The position numbers were made by a program, and so were the translations under genes. Positions 27,565-37,012 of a stretch of 64,000 bases of DNA are shown here, one piece after another (within the stretch, counting starts at the first letter, position 1; every line of letters begins with the position of its first letter). The DNA is from Thalassococcus sp. S3. Lineage in GTDB: Bacteria; Pseudomonadota; Alphaproteobacteria; Rhodobacterales; Rhodobacteraceae. Location: the NCBI RefSeq assembly GCF_004216475.1, contig NZ_CP022303.1, forward strand, positions 3,410,001 to 3,474,000. Direction: 5' to 3'. The notes beneath the pieces are model-generated. The model saw only the letters and a program-made list of their open reading frames with translations. It ran no database searches and was not told the DNA's origin.

Positions 27565-29058
27565 CTACCACCATTTAACCGGCTTTGCCACAAAACCAGC
27601 CGCGCTTTCGAGGCTATACGCAAAATTGAGCAGATCCCCCTCTTCCCAAGGGCGCCCGATCAACTGCAGGCCGAGCGGCAGCCCCTGCCTATCAAGCCCT
27701 GCGGGAACGGCGATGCCCGGAAGCCCCGCGAGGTTCACCGTTACGGTAAAGACGTCGTTGAGATACATCTGCACCGGATCGGCCTCGGTCATCTCACCCA
27801 GCCCAAAGGCCGCCGATGGCGTGGCGGGGGTCAGGATCGCATCGACGCCTTGTGCGAAGACATCCTCGAAGTCTTTCTTGATCAAGGCGCGGACTTTGCG
27901 GGCCCGGTTATAGTAGGCATCGTAGAAGCCCGCCGACAGGACGTAGGTGCCGATCATCACGCGGCGCTTGACTTCGTCGCCGAAGCCTTCGGCGCGGGTC
28001 TTTTCGTACATTTCGGTGACGCCATCGCCCTGGGAGAGCTTGGCACGGTGGCCGTAGCGCACGCCGTCATAGCGCGCGAGGTTCGAAGACGCCTCGGCCG
28101 GGGCGATCACGTAATAAGCGGGCAAGGCGTACTTGGTGTGCGGCAGCGAGATATCGACGATCTTCGCACCTGCCTCCTCCATCATCCGGCGGCCTTCGGC
28201 CCAGAGCGTCTCGATCTCTTCGGGCATGCCGTCCATGCGGTATTCGCGCGGAATGCCGATGGTTTTGCCCCGGATATCGCCGGTGAGCATCGCCTCGAAA
28301 TCAGGCACGGCCAGTTCGGCGGAGGTGGAATCCTTGGGGTCGTGCCCGGCCATCGCTTCGAGCATGATAGCAGCGTCGCGCACCGATTTGGTCATGGGAC
28401 CCGCCTGATCGAGAGAAGACGCGAAGGCCACGATACCCCAGCGCGAGCAGCGGCCATAGGTGGGCTTGATCCCCACCGTGCCGGTGAAAGCGGCAGGCTG
28501 GCGGATCGACCCGCCGGTATCCGTGCCGGTCGCGGCAAGGCAGAGATCGGCGGCAACGGCGGAGGCGGACCCACCGGAAGAGCCGCCGGGCGTCAGACGC
28601 GCATCGTCATTGCCACGCCGCCAAGGGTTCACGACATCACCGTAGGTGCTGGTCTCGTTGGACGACCCCATGGCAAACTCGTCCATGTTCAGCTTGCCCA
28701 GCATGACAGCACCCGCATCGGCGAGGTTTTGGCTGACGGTGGATTCGTATTCGGGACGGAAACCTTCGAGGATCCGGCTGCCGGCCTGGCTGGGCACACC
28801 TTTGGTGCAGAAAAGATCCTTGATGCCAATGGGTAGGCCGCACATGGCGGGCGCCTCTTCGCGCCCTTGCAGGCGCTCATCGGCTTTGCGCGCCCGTTCA
28901 AGGGCAATCTCGGGGGTCTTGTGCACGAAGGCGTTGAGGGTGCCTGCGGCCTCGATGGCGCCAAGGCAGGCTTCGGTCAGCTCGACTGATGTGGTTTCAC
29001 CCTTTTTCAGCGCATCACGCGCGGCGGCCAGGCCCAGTGTGTTCAGTTCGCTCATCAT
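27565..29058 (-). CDS. gatA: Aspartyl/glutamyl-tRNA(Asn/Gln) amidotransferase subunit A
   Basis: 497 aa. It is the amidase subunit of GatCAB, releasing ammonia from glutamine for transamidation of misacylated Glu-tRNA(Gln) and Asp-tRNA(Asn). Amidase signature with Lys-cisSer-Ser triad: [16 protein letters not shown], and [17 protein letters not shown] with [15 protein letters not shown]. Two tandem ATGs overlap the gatC stop. gatB is not in the window. Confidence 0.96.
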   Translation of the reverse strand: MMSELNTLGLAAARDALKKGETTSVELTEACLGAIEAAGTLNAFVHKTPEIALERARKADERLQGREEAPAMCGLPIGIKDLFCTKGVPSQAGSRILEGFRPEYESTVSQNLADAGAVMLGKLNMDEFAMGSSNETSTYGDVVNPWRRGNDDARLTPGGSSGGSASAVAADLCLAATGTDTGGSIRQPAAFTGTVGIKPTYGRCSRWGIVAFASSLDQAGPMTKSVRDAAIMLEAMAGHDPKDSTSAELAVPDFEAMLTGDIRGKTIGIPREYRMDGMPEEIETLWAEGRRMMEEAGAKIVDISLPHTKYALPAYYVIAPAEASSNLARYDGVRYGHRAKLSQGDGVTEMYEKTRAEGFGDEVKRRVMIGTYVLSAGFYDAYYNRARKVRALIKKDFEDVFAQGVDAILTPATPSAAFGLGEMTEADPVQMYLNDVFTVTVNLAGLPGIAVPAGLDRQGLPLGLQLIGRPWEEGDLLNFAYSLESAAGFVAKPVKWW

Positions 29059-29342
29059 TCCACCACCTTCGGCACCGCAAAGAACCCTTCGCGCGCATCG
29101 GGCGCGTTGCCCAGCACCTTGTCCTGCTGATCGCCATCCGTCACCACATCCGCGCGCCGCTTCAGCCGCTGCGGCGTGACCGACGTCATCGGCTCCACAC
29201 CCTCCACATCGACCTCATTGAGCTGCTCGATGAACCCCAGGATCGTGTTGAATTCCTGCGCGAGCGCGGGGAGCGCGTCGTCCTCGACCTTGATCCGGGC
29301 GAGTTTCGCTACCCGGGCGGCGGTGCTTTGATCAATCGACAT
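29055..29342 (-). CDS. gatC: Aspartyl/glutamyl-tRNA(Asn/Gln) amidotransferase subunit C
   Basis: 95 aa from ATG 29342 (AGAGG upstream). It is the small GatC clamp that wraps around GatA and GatB. Typical: [31 protein letters not shown] (quoted in part as [17 protein letters not shown]), VEPMTSVTP, and a C-terminal [10 protein letters not shown]. It overlaps gatA by 4 bp. Confidence 0.94.
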   Translation of the reverse strand: MSIDQSTAARVAKLARIKVEDDALPALAQEFNTILGFIEQLNEVDVEGVEPMTSVTPQRLKRRADVVTDGDQQDKVLGNAPDAREGFFAVPKVVE

Positions 29343-29400
29343 GGCCAACCTCTGCTATATCGCCCAGCGCTTTAGCCCCGCTTGCGCAAGGGCGCAAGCG

Positions 29401-29970
29401 TCACGCCCCGGGATCGGTCCGGTTTGGCACGGGAAGCTGACAAAAGCCCTGCGGAGGGACGTCGAGGGCCGCGTTGAATTTGCTCGACATGTTCTGGAAC
29501 GCGATCAGCCCCGTTAGCTCGACGATGCCGTCCTCTTCGAAATAGTCGCGAAGCGCCGCGATCTGATCACCCGTTACCTGCCGATCCGACCAGGTCACCG
29601 CCTCGGCGTAGTCGAGCGCGGCCCGCTCCAGCGTGTTGAATTGCGGATCGTCACGCCAGTTGGCCAAGGCCATGATCTTCTCCTCACTCACACCGCGCTG
29701 TTCCAGCGTGGCGGAGTTGATGTCGACACAAAACGCGCAATGATTGATCTGCGACACGCGGACAGTCACCAAGGACCGCAGCGCCGGACTGAGCGGAGAG
29801 CTTTTCCGATTGAGCGCGCCGTAGAGCAGAGCCAACGTCGCGAAGACCCATTTCGACCGGCCCCAGAGCAGGCCGGGATCAAGCACCTTGCCGTAGGTCC
29901 GCTTTTGCTTGGCAAAGAAGAGACGGATGAACCACGGATAGGCGGTCAGCGGTTTGGGAGCGACATGCAT
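29401..29970 (-). CDS. Carboxymuconolactone decarboxylase-family (AhpD-like) protein
   Basis: 189 aa from ATG 29970; the longer frame to 30387 runs antisense through the ceramidase-like gene and is not supported. The thiol motif is NHCAFCVDINS (CxxC) with a following helix, as in AhpD-type alkylhydroperoxidase partners. Helical fold: FIRLFFAKQKRTYGKVLDPG, ALRSLVTVRVSQIN, DDPQFNTLERAALDYAEAVT. It probably has disulfide/peroxide redox activity. Single gene between gatC and the ceramidase-like gene. Confidence 0.82.
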   Translation of the reverse strand: MHVAPKPLTAYPWFIRLFFAKQKRTYGKVLDPGLLWGRSKWVFATLALLYGALNRKSSPLSPALRSLVTVRVSQINHCAFCVDINSATLEQRGVSEEKIMALANWRDDPQFNTLERAALDYAEAVTWSDRQVTGDQIAALRDYFEEDGIVELTGLIAFQNMSSKFNAALDVPPQGFCQLPVPNRTDPGA

Positions 29971-30044
29971 GGGTGTCTCCGGTTTTTTCGCAAACGAAGG
30001 CGGGGGATGAAAAGGTCTTGGTTCAGGATCCGGCGCGCAAGCCG

Positions 30045-30695
30045 TTATGTCGCGGTAGCCAGTCGATGGCGGCGATACACCTCGATCATCCAGCCCAGCA
30101 TCAGACCGTTCAGGATGTGCCACCAGAAATGCGTGCCGATCGGGATGATCTCGCAAAGCGGCTCGTCCAGTGTGCGGGCGGTGAGCGACAGGATCAGGAT
30201 GCCGGCGCCGATGGCGAGGCCCTGTGCCGTCTCTGGCGCGCGATGGCGCAGAAGGACCGCGTAGATCAGGATCAACAGCGGGATCGGCGCGTAGGCCGCC
30301 GACCCGCCCAGGGGCAGAAGGGCGAACAATGGCACAGTCGCGGCAGCGTAGGGAAAGAAAAGCGCGGTCAAACCGAGGGCCTGCCACAGCTTAAGGTTCC
30401 AGACGTGCAGGTTGATCGCGAAGATATAGACCAGTACGTAGAGCAGGATCGGCACAACATCGGTGGTGGCCGCCCAAGCCGTGGCATGGGTATGGAACAA
30501 GTAGCTGCCAACCCCGATGGCCGCGAGGATCACGACAAGTGTCATCGCCAACGGCATGTCCTGCCCACGCACCCGCCGCCACATGATGAAGGCCGCGATC
30601 AGAAACGCAGCGTTGGTAACCGCGTTAATGGGTTCTGCCCAGTAACTTGCGTCCAGCCGTTCGCAATAGCCGTCGATTTGCCGTGTGAGGTCCAT
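30045..30695 (-). CDS. Ceramidase-family integral membrane protein
   Basis: 216 aa from ATG 30695, about seven membrane segments. Residues YCERLDASYWAEPINAVTNAAF and GVGSYLFHTHATAWAATTDVVP (quoted in parts), then THFWWHILNGLMLG near the end, match the alkaline ceramidase/PAQR-like hydrolase pattern with Ser/His/Asp zinc-site positions. A TTG at 30713 has a better-spaced AAGG and could be the true start. Bacterial substrates of this family are poorly known. Divergent from the MBL hydrolase at 30746. Confidence 0.75.
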   Translation of the reverse strand: MDLTRQIDGYCERLDASYWAEPINAVTNAAFLIAAFIMWRRVRGQDMPLAMTLVVILAAIGVGSYLFHTHATAWAATTDVVPILLYVLVYIFAINLHVWNLKLWQALGLTALFFPYAAATVPLFALLPLGGSAAYAPIPLLILIYAVLLRHRAPETAQGLAIGAGILILSLTARTLDEPLCEIIPIGTHFWWHILNGLMLGWMIEVYRRHRLATAT

Positions 30696-30745
30696 GGATT
30701 TCTGCGCCTGCAATGATACCTTCGCCCCAAGATAGGGAGTGACAC

Positions 30746-31438
30746 ATGAAAATCATCTGGCTTGGACATGGCAGTTTCCGCATCGAGACCGAGGGGCAGG
30801 TGCTGCTGATCGACCCCTGGCTGACCGGCAACCCGGTTCTGGACGAGGCGCATCACGAAGCCGCGGTCGAAGGCGCCACGCATATCCTGCTGACCCATGT
30901 GCATTTCGACCATGTCGTGGATGTCGTGTCGCTCTGCAAGAAGCTGGGTGTGCCGGCGGTGGGCCAATACGATATCATGGGATACTGGACCGAACAGGAG
31001 GGCATCGAGACCGTGGGCTTCAACAAGGGCGGCACCGTGGCGTTGGGCGATGTAAAGGTGTCGATGGTCAATGCCGTCCATTCGTCCACCTTTGCCACGC
31101 CCGAGGGGCTGCGTACGGGCGGGACCGAATGCGGCTTTATGATCGAGGCCGAAGGGCATGTCATCTATGTGTCCGGCGACACCGATATCATGGCCGATAT
31201 GGCGTGGATGGGGGACTACTATAAACCCGACATCGGCATCCTCTGCGCGGGGGGGCACTTTACCATGGACATGAAAAAGGCCGCCTATGCCGCGAAGACG
31301 TATTTCGATTTCAAGACGGTCATTCCGTGCCACTACAAAACCTTTCCCATCCTTGAGCAAAGCGCGGAGGACTTGGTGAAGGGTCTGCCCGGCGTGAAGG
31401 TGATCGAGCCAGAAGTGATGGGGACGATCGAGCTCTAG
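30746..31438 (+). CDS. Metal-dependent hydrolase, UPF0173 (beta-lactamase fold)
   Basis: 230 aa. MBL-fold: MKIIWLGHGSFRIETEG, metal motif LTHVHFDHVVDV (HxHxDH), VNAVHSST, VSGDTDIMADM and a C-terminal CHYKTFPILEQ. Length and the GHGSFRI start match the UPF0173 group, whose substrate is unknown. GGGAG precedes the ATG. It is a single gene, convergent with ptsP. Confidence 0.87.
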   Translation: MKIIWLGHGSFRIETEGQVLLIDPWLTGNPVLDEAHHEAAVEGATHILLTHVHFDHVVDVVSLCKKLGVPAVGQYDIMGYWTEQEGIETVGFNKGGTVALGDVKVSMVNAVHSSTFATPEGLRTGGTECGFMIEAEGHVIYVSGDTDIMADMAWMGDYYKPDIGILCAGGHFTMDMKKAAYAAKTYFDFKTVIPCHYKTFPILEQSAEDLVKGLPGVKVIEPEVMGTIEL

Positions 31439-31606
31439 GACGCCGGCCGGCGTGGCGCGAGCCTGCTGAGCGACCGCTTCTGCCCATCGAGCGACGGAGG
31501 TGGCGGAACAGGAAAGTCCTGTCCATAAGACAGTCAGCGTGAACAGCGCAGCGCTGGATTTGTTCGAGGCGCGGGCAATCTGCCGGACGGTTTCTGCGAA
31601 ACCAAG

Positions 31607-33850
31607 TTAGCCTTGGCCGCGTAGATACTCCATCACTGCCGGGCGCACCGATTGCTCGCCCCGGTGCCGTGCGTCGGAGATGATCTTGCGCACCTCTTCG
31701 AGATTCGAGCGGCGCAGCAGGCTTTTGACCGGCCCGATGGAAGCAGGCCGCATCGACAGCGTGCGGATCCCGATCGCGGCGAGACATAATGCTTCGATCG
31801 GCCGCCCGGCATCTTCGCCACAGAAACTCAACGGGGTGCCGGTGGCGATGCACCGTTCCACAATCCGTTCGATAAAGGTCAGGAAACTCACGTTCAGCGT
31901 GTCATAGCGTCGTCTGACCCGCTCATTCTCCCGGTCGGCGGCAAAGAAGAATTGTTTCAGATCGTTCCCGCCAATCGACAGGAACCCGACTTCCTCGAAA
32001 AACTTCTGTGGCGCAAAGCCCAGGCTGGGTGTCTCCAGCATGGCGCCCACTTCCAGCGTCTCAGGGAGGACATGACCCAACCGCTTCTCGCGCTGGATCG
32101 CCTTGTCGACCTCTGCATGCGCCGCGCGATACTCCTCGAACTGCGCGATGAAGGGAAACATCACCGTCAGCGGTCGCCCGTTCGCCGCCCGGATCAACGC
32201 CTGCAACTGCATCCGCATCACGCCCGGCTTGTCGAGGCCCACGCGGATCGCGCGCCAGCCCAAAGCCGGGTTCGGCTCGTCATTGGGCTTCATGTAGGGC
32301 AACACTTTGTCCGACCCGATATCGAGCGTGCGGAAGACCACGCGCTTGCCCTTCGCCGCGTCGAGCACGCGGGAATAAAGGGCCGCGAGCTCCGTCCGCT
32401 TGGGCATCTGATTGCGGATCAGAAACTGCAATTCCGTCCGGAAAAGGCCCACCCCCTCAGCGCCGGAGTTCTCCAGGGACGGCAGGTCTGCCATCAGGCC
32501 CGCATTCATATGCAGCGATACGACCGAGCCGCAGAGCGTCTGCGCGTGCTTGTCACGGATAGACGCATAGCGTTCCAGCGCCTGCGCCTGCATCGCGATC
32601 TTGTCGCGAAACGCAGTCACCACGGTATCGTCCGGGCGCAGATGCACGATACCCTGATCACCATCCACCATGATCTGGTCGTTGTTCAGTGCTTCCGTGG
32701 TGATCCGGCCCGCATGCACCACCAGCGGGATTGCCAGCGCCCTAGCTACAATGGCCGCATGCGACCCGACGGAGCCTTCCTCCAGAACGATACCGCGCAG
32801 CTTGCGCCCGTATTCCAAAAGCTCTCCGGGACCTATATTGCGGGCGATCAAGATCGGATCGGGCGGCATCTCCGCCCCCGTCTCGCTGCCCTGCCCCGTC
32901 AGGATGCGCAGCAACCGATTCGATAGATCATCAAGGTCGCTCAACCGCTCGCGCAGATACGAATCCTGCACCTGCTCCATCCGCGCGCGCGCGACGGATT
33001 GTTCCTTCTCCACCGCGGCCTCGGCACTCAGGCCCCGGCTGATATCCTCCTCCATCCGCCGCATCCAGCCCTTGGAATTGGCAAACATCCGGTAGGCTTC
33101 GAGAACCTGGAGCTGCTCCTTGTCGCCGTTGGCCGAGATCTGCAGCATCTTGTCGACACCCACGCGCAGCTCTTCCACCGCCTCCTTGAGGCGGGCAAGC
33201 TCCTTGTGCGGATCATCGGCAATCGGGTTGGCAACCACCACGCGGGGTTCGTGCAGCCAGACGTGTCCCTCCGCCGCGCCCTCCTGCCCGGTGGTGCCCC
33301 GGATCAGCACCGATTGCTGGTGCCGCGCCTTCAGCGCCGCCCCTTCACCCACAAAGGCGCCAAGCTCCGTCATCTCGGCCAGCACCATGGCCACGACTTC
33401 CAGCGCGTAAATCTCATCGGCGGTAAAGGTTCGGGCATCTTTCGACTGCACCACCAACACGCCCAGCTTCTCTCCCAGACGCTGGATCGGCACACCCAGG
33501 AACGAGGAATAGATCTCCTCCCCCGTTTCCGGCATGTAGCGAAATCCCTTCGCGGACGGTGCGTCCGGCGTGTTCACGACGCGACCGCGTCGAGCCACCT
33601 GCCCCACCAGGCCTTCGCCCAGGCGCATTCGGGTCTGATGCACGGCCTCTTTCTTGAGACCTTCCGTGGCGCACAGCTCCAGCGTTTCCTCATCGCGGAA
33701 GAGGTAGATCGAACAGACCTCCGACCCCATGCTGTCGGCAATCAGATGGGTGATCCGGTCCAGCCGGGCTTGGCCGGCCACATCGCCCGCCATTGCATCC
33801 CGCAAGCGTCCAAGCAGCTTGCGGCTTTCGGTTTCCATCCGTTCAGGCAT
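31607..33850 (-). CDS. ptsP: Phosphoenolpyruvate-protein phosphotransferase PtsP (EI-Ntr) with GAF domain
   Basis: 747 aa. GAF domain at about 20-165, then the PEP-utilising EI core. Phospho-histidine site GSVGSHAAIVARAL (about residue 368), PEP-binding VGLFRTELQFL, FRTLDIGSDKVLPY, and the C-terminal active-site Cys in LSFCGEDAGRP. It starts the nitrogen-related phosphorelay PEP to EI-Ntr, NPr and EIIA-Ntr. The gene follows lysC by 41 bp on the same strand, an arrangement common in alphaproteobacteria. The N-terminal GAF is expected to sense glutamine or alpha-ketoglutarate. Confidence 0.95.
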   Translation of the reverse strand: MPERMETESRKLLGRLRDAMAGDVAGQARLDRITHLIADSMGSEVCSIYLFRDEETLELCATEGLKKEAVHQTRMRLGEGLVGQVARRGRVVNTPDAPSAKGFRYMPETGEEIYSSFLGVPIQRLGEKLGVLVVQSKDARTFTADEIYALEVVAMVLAEMTELGAFVGEGAALKARHQQSVLIRGTTGQEGAAEGHVWLHEPRVVVANPIADDPHKELARLKEAVEELRVGVDKMLQISANGDKEQLQVLEAYRMFANSKGWMRRMEEDISRGLSAEAAVEKEQSVARARMEQVQDSYLRERLSDLDDLSNRLLRILTGQGSETGAEMPPDPILIARNIGPGELLEYGRKLRGIVLEEGSVGSHAAIVARALAIPLVVHAGRITTEALNNDQIMVDGDQGIVHLRPDDTVVTAFRDKIAMQAQALERYASIRDKHAQTLCGSVVSLHMNAGLMADLPSLENSGAEGVGLFRTELQFLIRNQMPKRTELAALYSRVLDAAKGKRVVFRTLDIGSDKVLPYMKPNDEPNPALGWRAIRVGLDKPGVMRMQLQALIRAANGRPLTVMFPFIAQFEEYRAAHAEVDKAIQREKRLGHVLPETLEVGAMLETPSLGFAPQKFFEEVGFLSIGGNDLKQFFFAADRENERVRRRYDTLNVSFLTFIERIVERCIATGTPLSFCGEDAGRPIEALCLAAIGIRTLSMRPASIGPVKSLLRRSNLEEVRKIISDARHRGEQSVRPAVMEYLRGQG

Positions 33851-33891
33851 CCGTTCGCGCGTCTGTCCCTGCCGGCGCCCGCGCTTGTCGC

Positions 33892-35130
33892 TCAGGCGGC
33901 TTTGTCCAATTCGAACGCATCATGGAGCGCTTGGACCGCAAGTTCCATGTATTTCCGGTCGATCAACACCGAAATTTTTATCTCAGAGGTTGTAATAACC
34001 TTAATATTGATCCCCTCCTGGGAGAGTACCTGGAACATTTTGGCCGCTACACCGGTATGGCTGCGCATGCCGATACCGACAACCGACACTTTTGCGACAT
34101 CTTTGTCCGCGTCCAGTTCGGCGAAGTTCAGCACGTCCTGCTCTTTGGCTTCCGCCATGGCTTTCTCGGCCCGGGCCACCTGGTCGATCGGGCAGGAGAA
34201 GGTCATGTCGGTGCGCCCTTCCTCCGAGATGTTCTGCACGATCATGTCAACATTCACACCCGCGCTGCTGAGTGCTCCGAAGATGGTCGCCGCGATCCCG
34301 GGGCGGTCCGCAACCGAGAGCAGCGTCATCTTGGCCTCGTCCCGGCTGTGGGCCACGCCCGCGACTACTTTTGATTCCATGATATCCTCCTCATCGCAGA
34401 CGAGCGTTCCGGCCTCGTCGGATTGTTCCTCGAAACTCGACAGCACCCGCAGCCTGACCTTGTAGCGCATCGCCAGTTCCACCGACCGGGTCTGCAGTAC
34501 CTTGGCACCCAGGCTGGCAAGCTCAAGCATCTCCTCAAAGGATATACGGTCGAGCTTGCGCGCTTTGTCGGTAATTCTGGGGTCGGTTGTATAGACGCCG
34601 TTCACATCCGTGTAGATGTCGCACCTCTCAGCACCGAAGGCAGCCGCAAAAGCCACCGCGGTCGTGTCCGACCCACCCCGGCCCAGCGTTGTGATGCGTC
34701 CTTCGGGGCTGATCCCCTGGAAGCCTGCGACCACCGCCACGCGCATCCCCTCGCCGAACTTGGCCATAATATTGTCGGTCGGAATCTCCTCGATCCGCGC
34801 CGCCGAATGGGCCGACGTGGTGCGCAGCGGCACCTGCCAGCCCTGCCAGCTGCGGGCCGGCACGTCCATCTCCTGTAGGGTCAGCGCCATCAGCCCTGCG
34901 GTGACATTCTCGCCCGACGAGACAACGGCATCGTATTCGCGCGCATCGAAGAGAGGCGAGGTTTCGTTCACCCAACCCACCAGCTCGTTCGTCTTGCCCG
35001 ACATCGCGCTGACGATGACAATGACGTCATAGCCCTTGGCCACCTCGACGCCGACCCGTTTCGCGGCCCGGCGGATCCGGTCGAGATTGGCCACCGACGT
35101 ACCGCCGAATTTCATCACCAGAACGGGCAT
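33892..35130 (-). CDS. lysC: Aspartate kinase
   Basis: 412 aa. It phosphorylates aspartate in the first step of Lys/Thr/Met synthesis. Kinase domain starts MPVLVMKFGGTSVANLDRI, with SSGENVTAGLMAL and TLGRGGSDTTAVAFAAAFGA; two ACT domains at about 265-410 (LLSVADRPGIAATIFGAL; VVGIGMRSHTGVAAKMFQVL) give feedback regulation. It is followed by ptsP. The pathway partner thrC lies at 48 kb. Confidence 0.96.
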   Translation of the reverse strand: MPVLVMKFGGTSVANLDRIRRAAKRVGVEVAKGYDVIVIVSAMSGKTNELVGWVNETSPLFDAREYDAVVSSGENVTAGLMALTLQEMDVPARSWQGWQVPLRTTSAHSAARIEEIPTDNIMAKFGEGMRVAVVAGFQGISPEGRITTLGRGGSDTTAVAFAAAFGAERCDIYTDVNGVYTTDPRITDKARKLDRISFEEMLELASLGAKVLQTRSVELAMRYKVRLRVLSSFEEQSDEAGTLVCDEEDIMESKVVAGVAHSRDEAKMTLLSVADRPGIAATIFGALSSAGVNVDMIVQNISEEGRTDMTFSCPIDQVARAEKAMAEAKEQDVLNFAELDADKDVAKVSVVGIGMRSHTGVAAKMFQVLSQEGINIKVITTSEIKISVLIDRKYMELAVQALHDAFELDKAA

Positions 35131-35283
35131 GAACTGTCCCCTAAGCGCAGATAATCGCGCGGGGTTTACGCCGGGACGTCACGCGGCGCAAGGTGATGAG
35201 CGGGGATGTGCGACGTCTTGGTTTTGCCGCTATCGAATGATGCGCCGCAAGATAGGGTCAGATCAGGCGAGACTTGCGACCGG

Positions 35284-35922
35284 CTAGTACGGGTGTGCCC
35301 GCCCGTCCCAGGTTTCGAAACAGCCGGTATTCTCCATCGTCAGGGCATCGAAGCGCGCCTTCAGCCCCGTCGCGGCCTCGTCAACCGTGATATCTGCATG
35401 GCCCCCGCCCATATCCGTCTGCACCCAGCCGGGATGATAGATGCCGACCGCGATCCCCTCATCACGCAAATCAGCCGCCAGGTTACGCCCAAGGTTCAGA
35501 GCGGCCGCCTTCGACGCGCGGTAGATATAGCTGCCGCCCGGCGCCCGCGTGTGCGAGGCCATCTGCGACGACAGGATGGCAATCCTGGAGGAGCCCGCCG
35601 CGCGCAGATTGGGCAGCAGCGCCTGCACGGTCAGGAAGATGCCGGTCACATTGGCCGCGAAGCTCTGCGCCCAAAGATCACTCCCATAGCCTGTTGCCAG
35701 ATCATGCCCCTTATCAAGGTAAACGCCGGCATTGCAGATTAACAGGTCGACCGGTCTCCCCTCAAGCGATCGCGCCAGGGCCAGGTGGTCATCTGGCTTC
35801 GTCACGTCCAAGCTCGGCGTTCCGCGCCGGCTGGTCGCGGTCACTTGATCCCCGGCCGCGCCGTAAAGCTGCGCCAGCCTCAGACCAATGCCCCGATTGG
35901 CACCGGTGATAAGCACATGCAT
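35284..35922 (-). CDS. Short-chain dehydrogenase/reductase
   Basis: 212 aa from ATG 35922; this start is 1 nt after the DUF1178 stop. Classical SDR: TGANRGIGLRLA (TGxxxGxG), CNAGVYLDKG (NAG), SSQMASHTRAPGGSYIYRASK with the catalytic Ser and YxxxK. The cofactor side is short and the protein ends GCFETWDGRAHPY. Substrate unknown. Adjacent genes are on the same strand with no promoter space, so it is probably co-transcribed with DUF1178. Confidence 0.87.
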   Translation of the reverse strand: MHVLITGANRGIGLRLAQLYGAAGDQVTATSRRGTPSLDVTKPDDHLALARSLEGRPVDLLICNAGVYLDKGHDLATGYGSDLWAQSFAANVTGIFLTVQALLPNLRAAGSSRIAILSSQMASHTRAPGGSYIYRASKAAALNLGRNLAADLRDEGIAVGIYHPGWVQTDMGGGHADITVDEAATGLKARFDALTMENTGCFETWDGRAHPY

Positions 35923-35923
35923 G

Positions 35924-36346
35924 TCAGTTTGTCTTTCTCGGCGGCAGGAAGGGAAGCGGCGCGACTGGCACACCGTCGTCGATCAACTGCTTTGCATCTT
36001 CCGGACGTGCCTCGCCATAGATCGAGCGTTCGGGCGCATCGCCGACATGCATCGCACGCGCCTCCGACGCAAAGTCTGTTCCGACATAATCCGCGTTTTC
36101 CTCGACATGGCGCCGCATATCCGCAAGCGCCTGTTCGGCTGGACTTGCCGGGCCCGTCAGCGCCGTCGATGGTTCGCTTCGGCTTGATCCAACCCGCGGT
36201 GTCATCACGGCCTTTTCAACCTGGCTGCTGCCGCAAACGGCACACGTTACCATGCCCGCGCTTTCCAGCTTGTCGTAAGCCTCGGCGGACTGAAACCAAC
36301 TGTCGAAGGTATGCCCATCGGCACATTTCAAAGCGTATTGGATCAT
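35924..36346 (-). CDS. DUF1178 family protein
   Basis: 140 aa from ATG 36346 (the family start is MIQYALKCADGHTFDSWF). Conserved: WFQSAEAYDKLESAGMVTCAVCGSSQVEKAVM (quoted in part as MVTCAVCGSSQVEKAVM), a CxxC zinc-ribbon-like pair with the N-terminal Cys/His, and the C-terminal IYGEARPEDAKQLIDDGVPV. Function unknown; widespread in alphaproteobacteria. It ends 1 bp before the SDR start. Confidence 0.9.
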   Translation of the reverse strand: MIQYALKCADGHTFDSWFQSAEAYDKLESAGMVTCAVCGSSQVEKAVMTPRVGSSRSEPSTALTGPASPAEQALADMRRHVEENADYVGTDFASEARAMHVGDAPERSIYGEARPEDAKQLIDDGVPVAPLPFLPPRKTN

Positions 36347-36397
36347 CGCGGGATTACATACAATCCAGCCTCGGATAATCAAGCCCGACAGGACACC

Positions 36398-36871
36398 CTA
36401 CCGCAGGGCTTTGGGGTCGAAGTCACGGATGATGCGCGCCAGTTCCGGCTCCATCACCCGTTGGGACGCTTTCTTGAGGCCAAACCATTTCCGCCGTCTT
36501 TGTCCGAATTCGGGATAACGCGGCGCCAAAGATTTGACCTTCACCGGATAGACCATCGCGACGCACGGAAGGGTCTGCGTCTGGTCCAGGATTTTGTTGT
36601 ACGAGAACAATCCCAGGCAACGATCGTACCCCTTGCCGACGACCCCGGCCTCCTCCCATGCTTCCTGCAGCGCGGATGCTGCTGGCGTCATCCCGTCCAT
36701 GGGCCAGCCCTTGGGCAGGATCCAGCGTCCGGTTCGCCGTGTCGTGATCAAAAGCACCTCTGTCCGGTTGTTCGAAAACCGGTAGCACAAAGCGGCGAAT
36801 TGTGTGCGCACATCCGCTTTGTGAGAGGCCCTTACCTTGATCGGCAATTGTTTAATCGTTAACGCGGTCAC
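36398..36871 (-). CDS. Nudix hydrolase (diphosphoinositol-polyphosphatase-like)
   Basis: 157 aa from the GTG at 36871, chosen for GAGGATGG upstream; an ATG at 36940 would add 23 unconserved residues. It shows ADVRTQFAALCYRF and the Nudix segment GWPMDGMTPAASALQEAWEEAGV. In the consensus Gx5Ex7REUxEExGU the first Glu is Met and the Arg is Gln, while EAWEEAGV, which binds the metal, is intact. The first change is usual for the DIPP-like subgroup. Followed by YPVKVKSLAPRYPEFGQR, typical of small bacterial members. Substrate is unknown. Confidence 0.85.
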   Translation of the reverse strand: MTALTIKQLPIKVRASHKADVRTQFAALCYRFSNNRTEVLLITTRRTGRWILPKGWPMDGMTPAASALQEAWEEAGVVGKGYDRCLGLFSYNKILDQTQTLPCVAMVYPVKVKSLAPRYPEFGQRRRKWFGLKKASQRVMEPELARIIRDFDPKALR

Positions 36872-37012
36872 ACCGCCATCCTCGTTCTTTTGGGGATATA
36901 GTATACATTGTCTGAGGCGATATTCACCCCGCAATGTCATGTCATTTTCTATATTTTGTGTGAAGAAACCGTGATTCGTCGAAATATGATCACGCTATCG
37001 ATCATTGGCGAT

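Noticed and set aside
29971..30387. N-terminal extension of the AhpD-like protein to 30387
   Set aside because: The extension is antisense to the ceramidase-like gene and Arg/Pro/Asp-rich without homology; the family starts at 29970.
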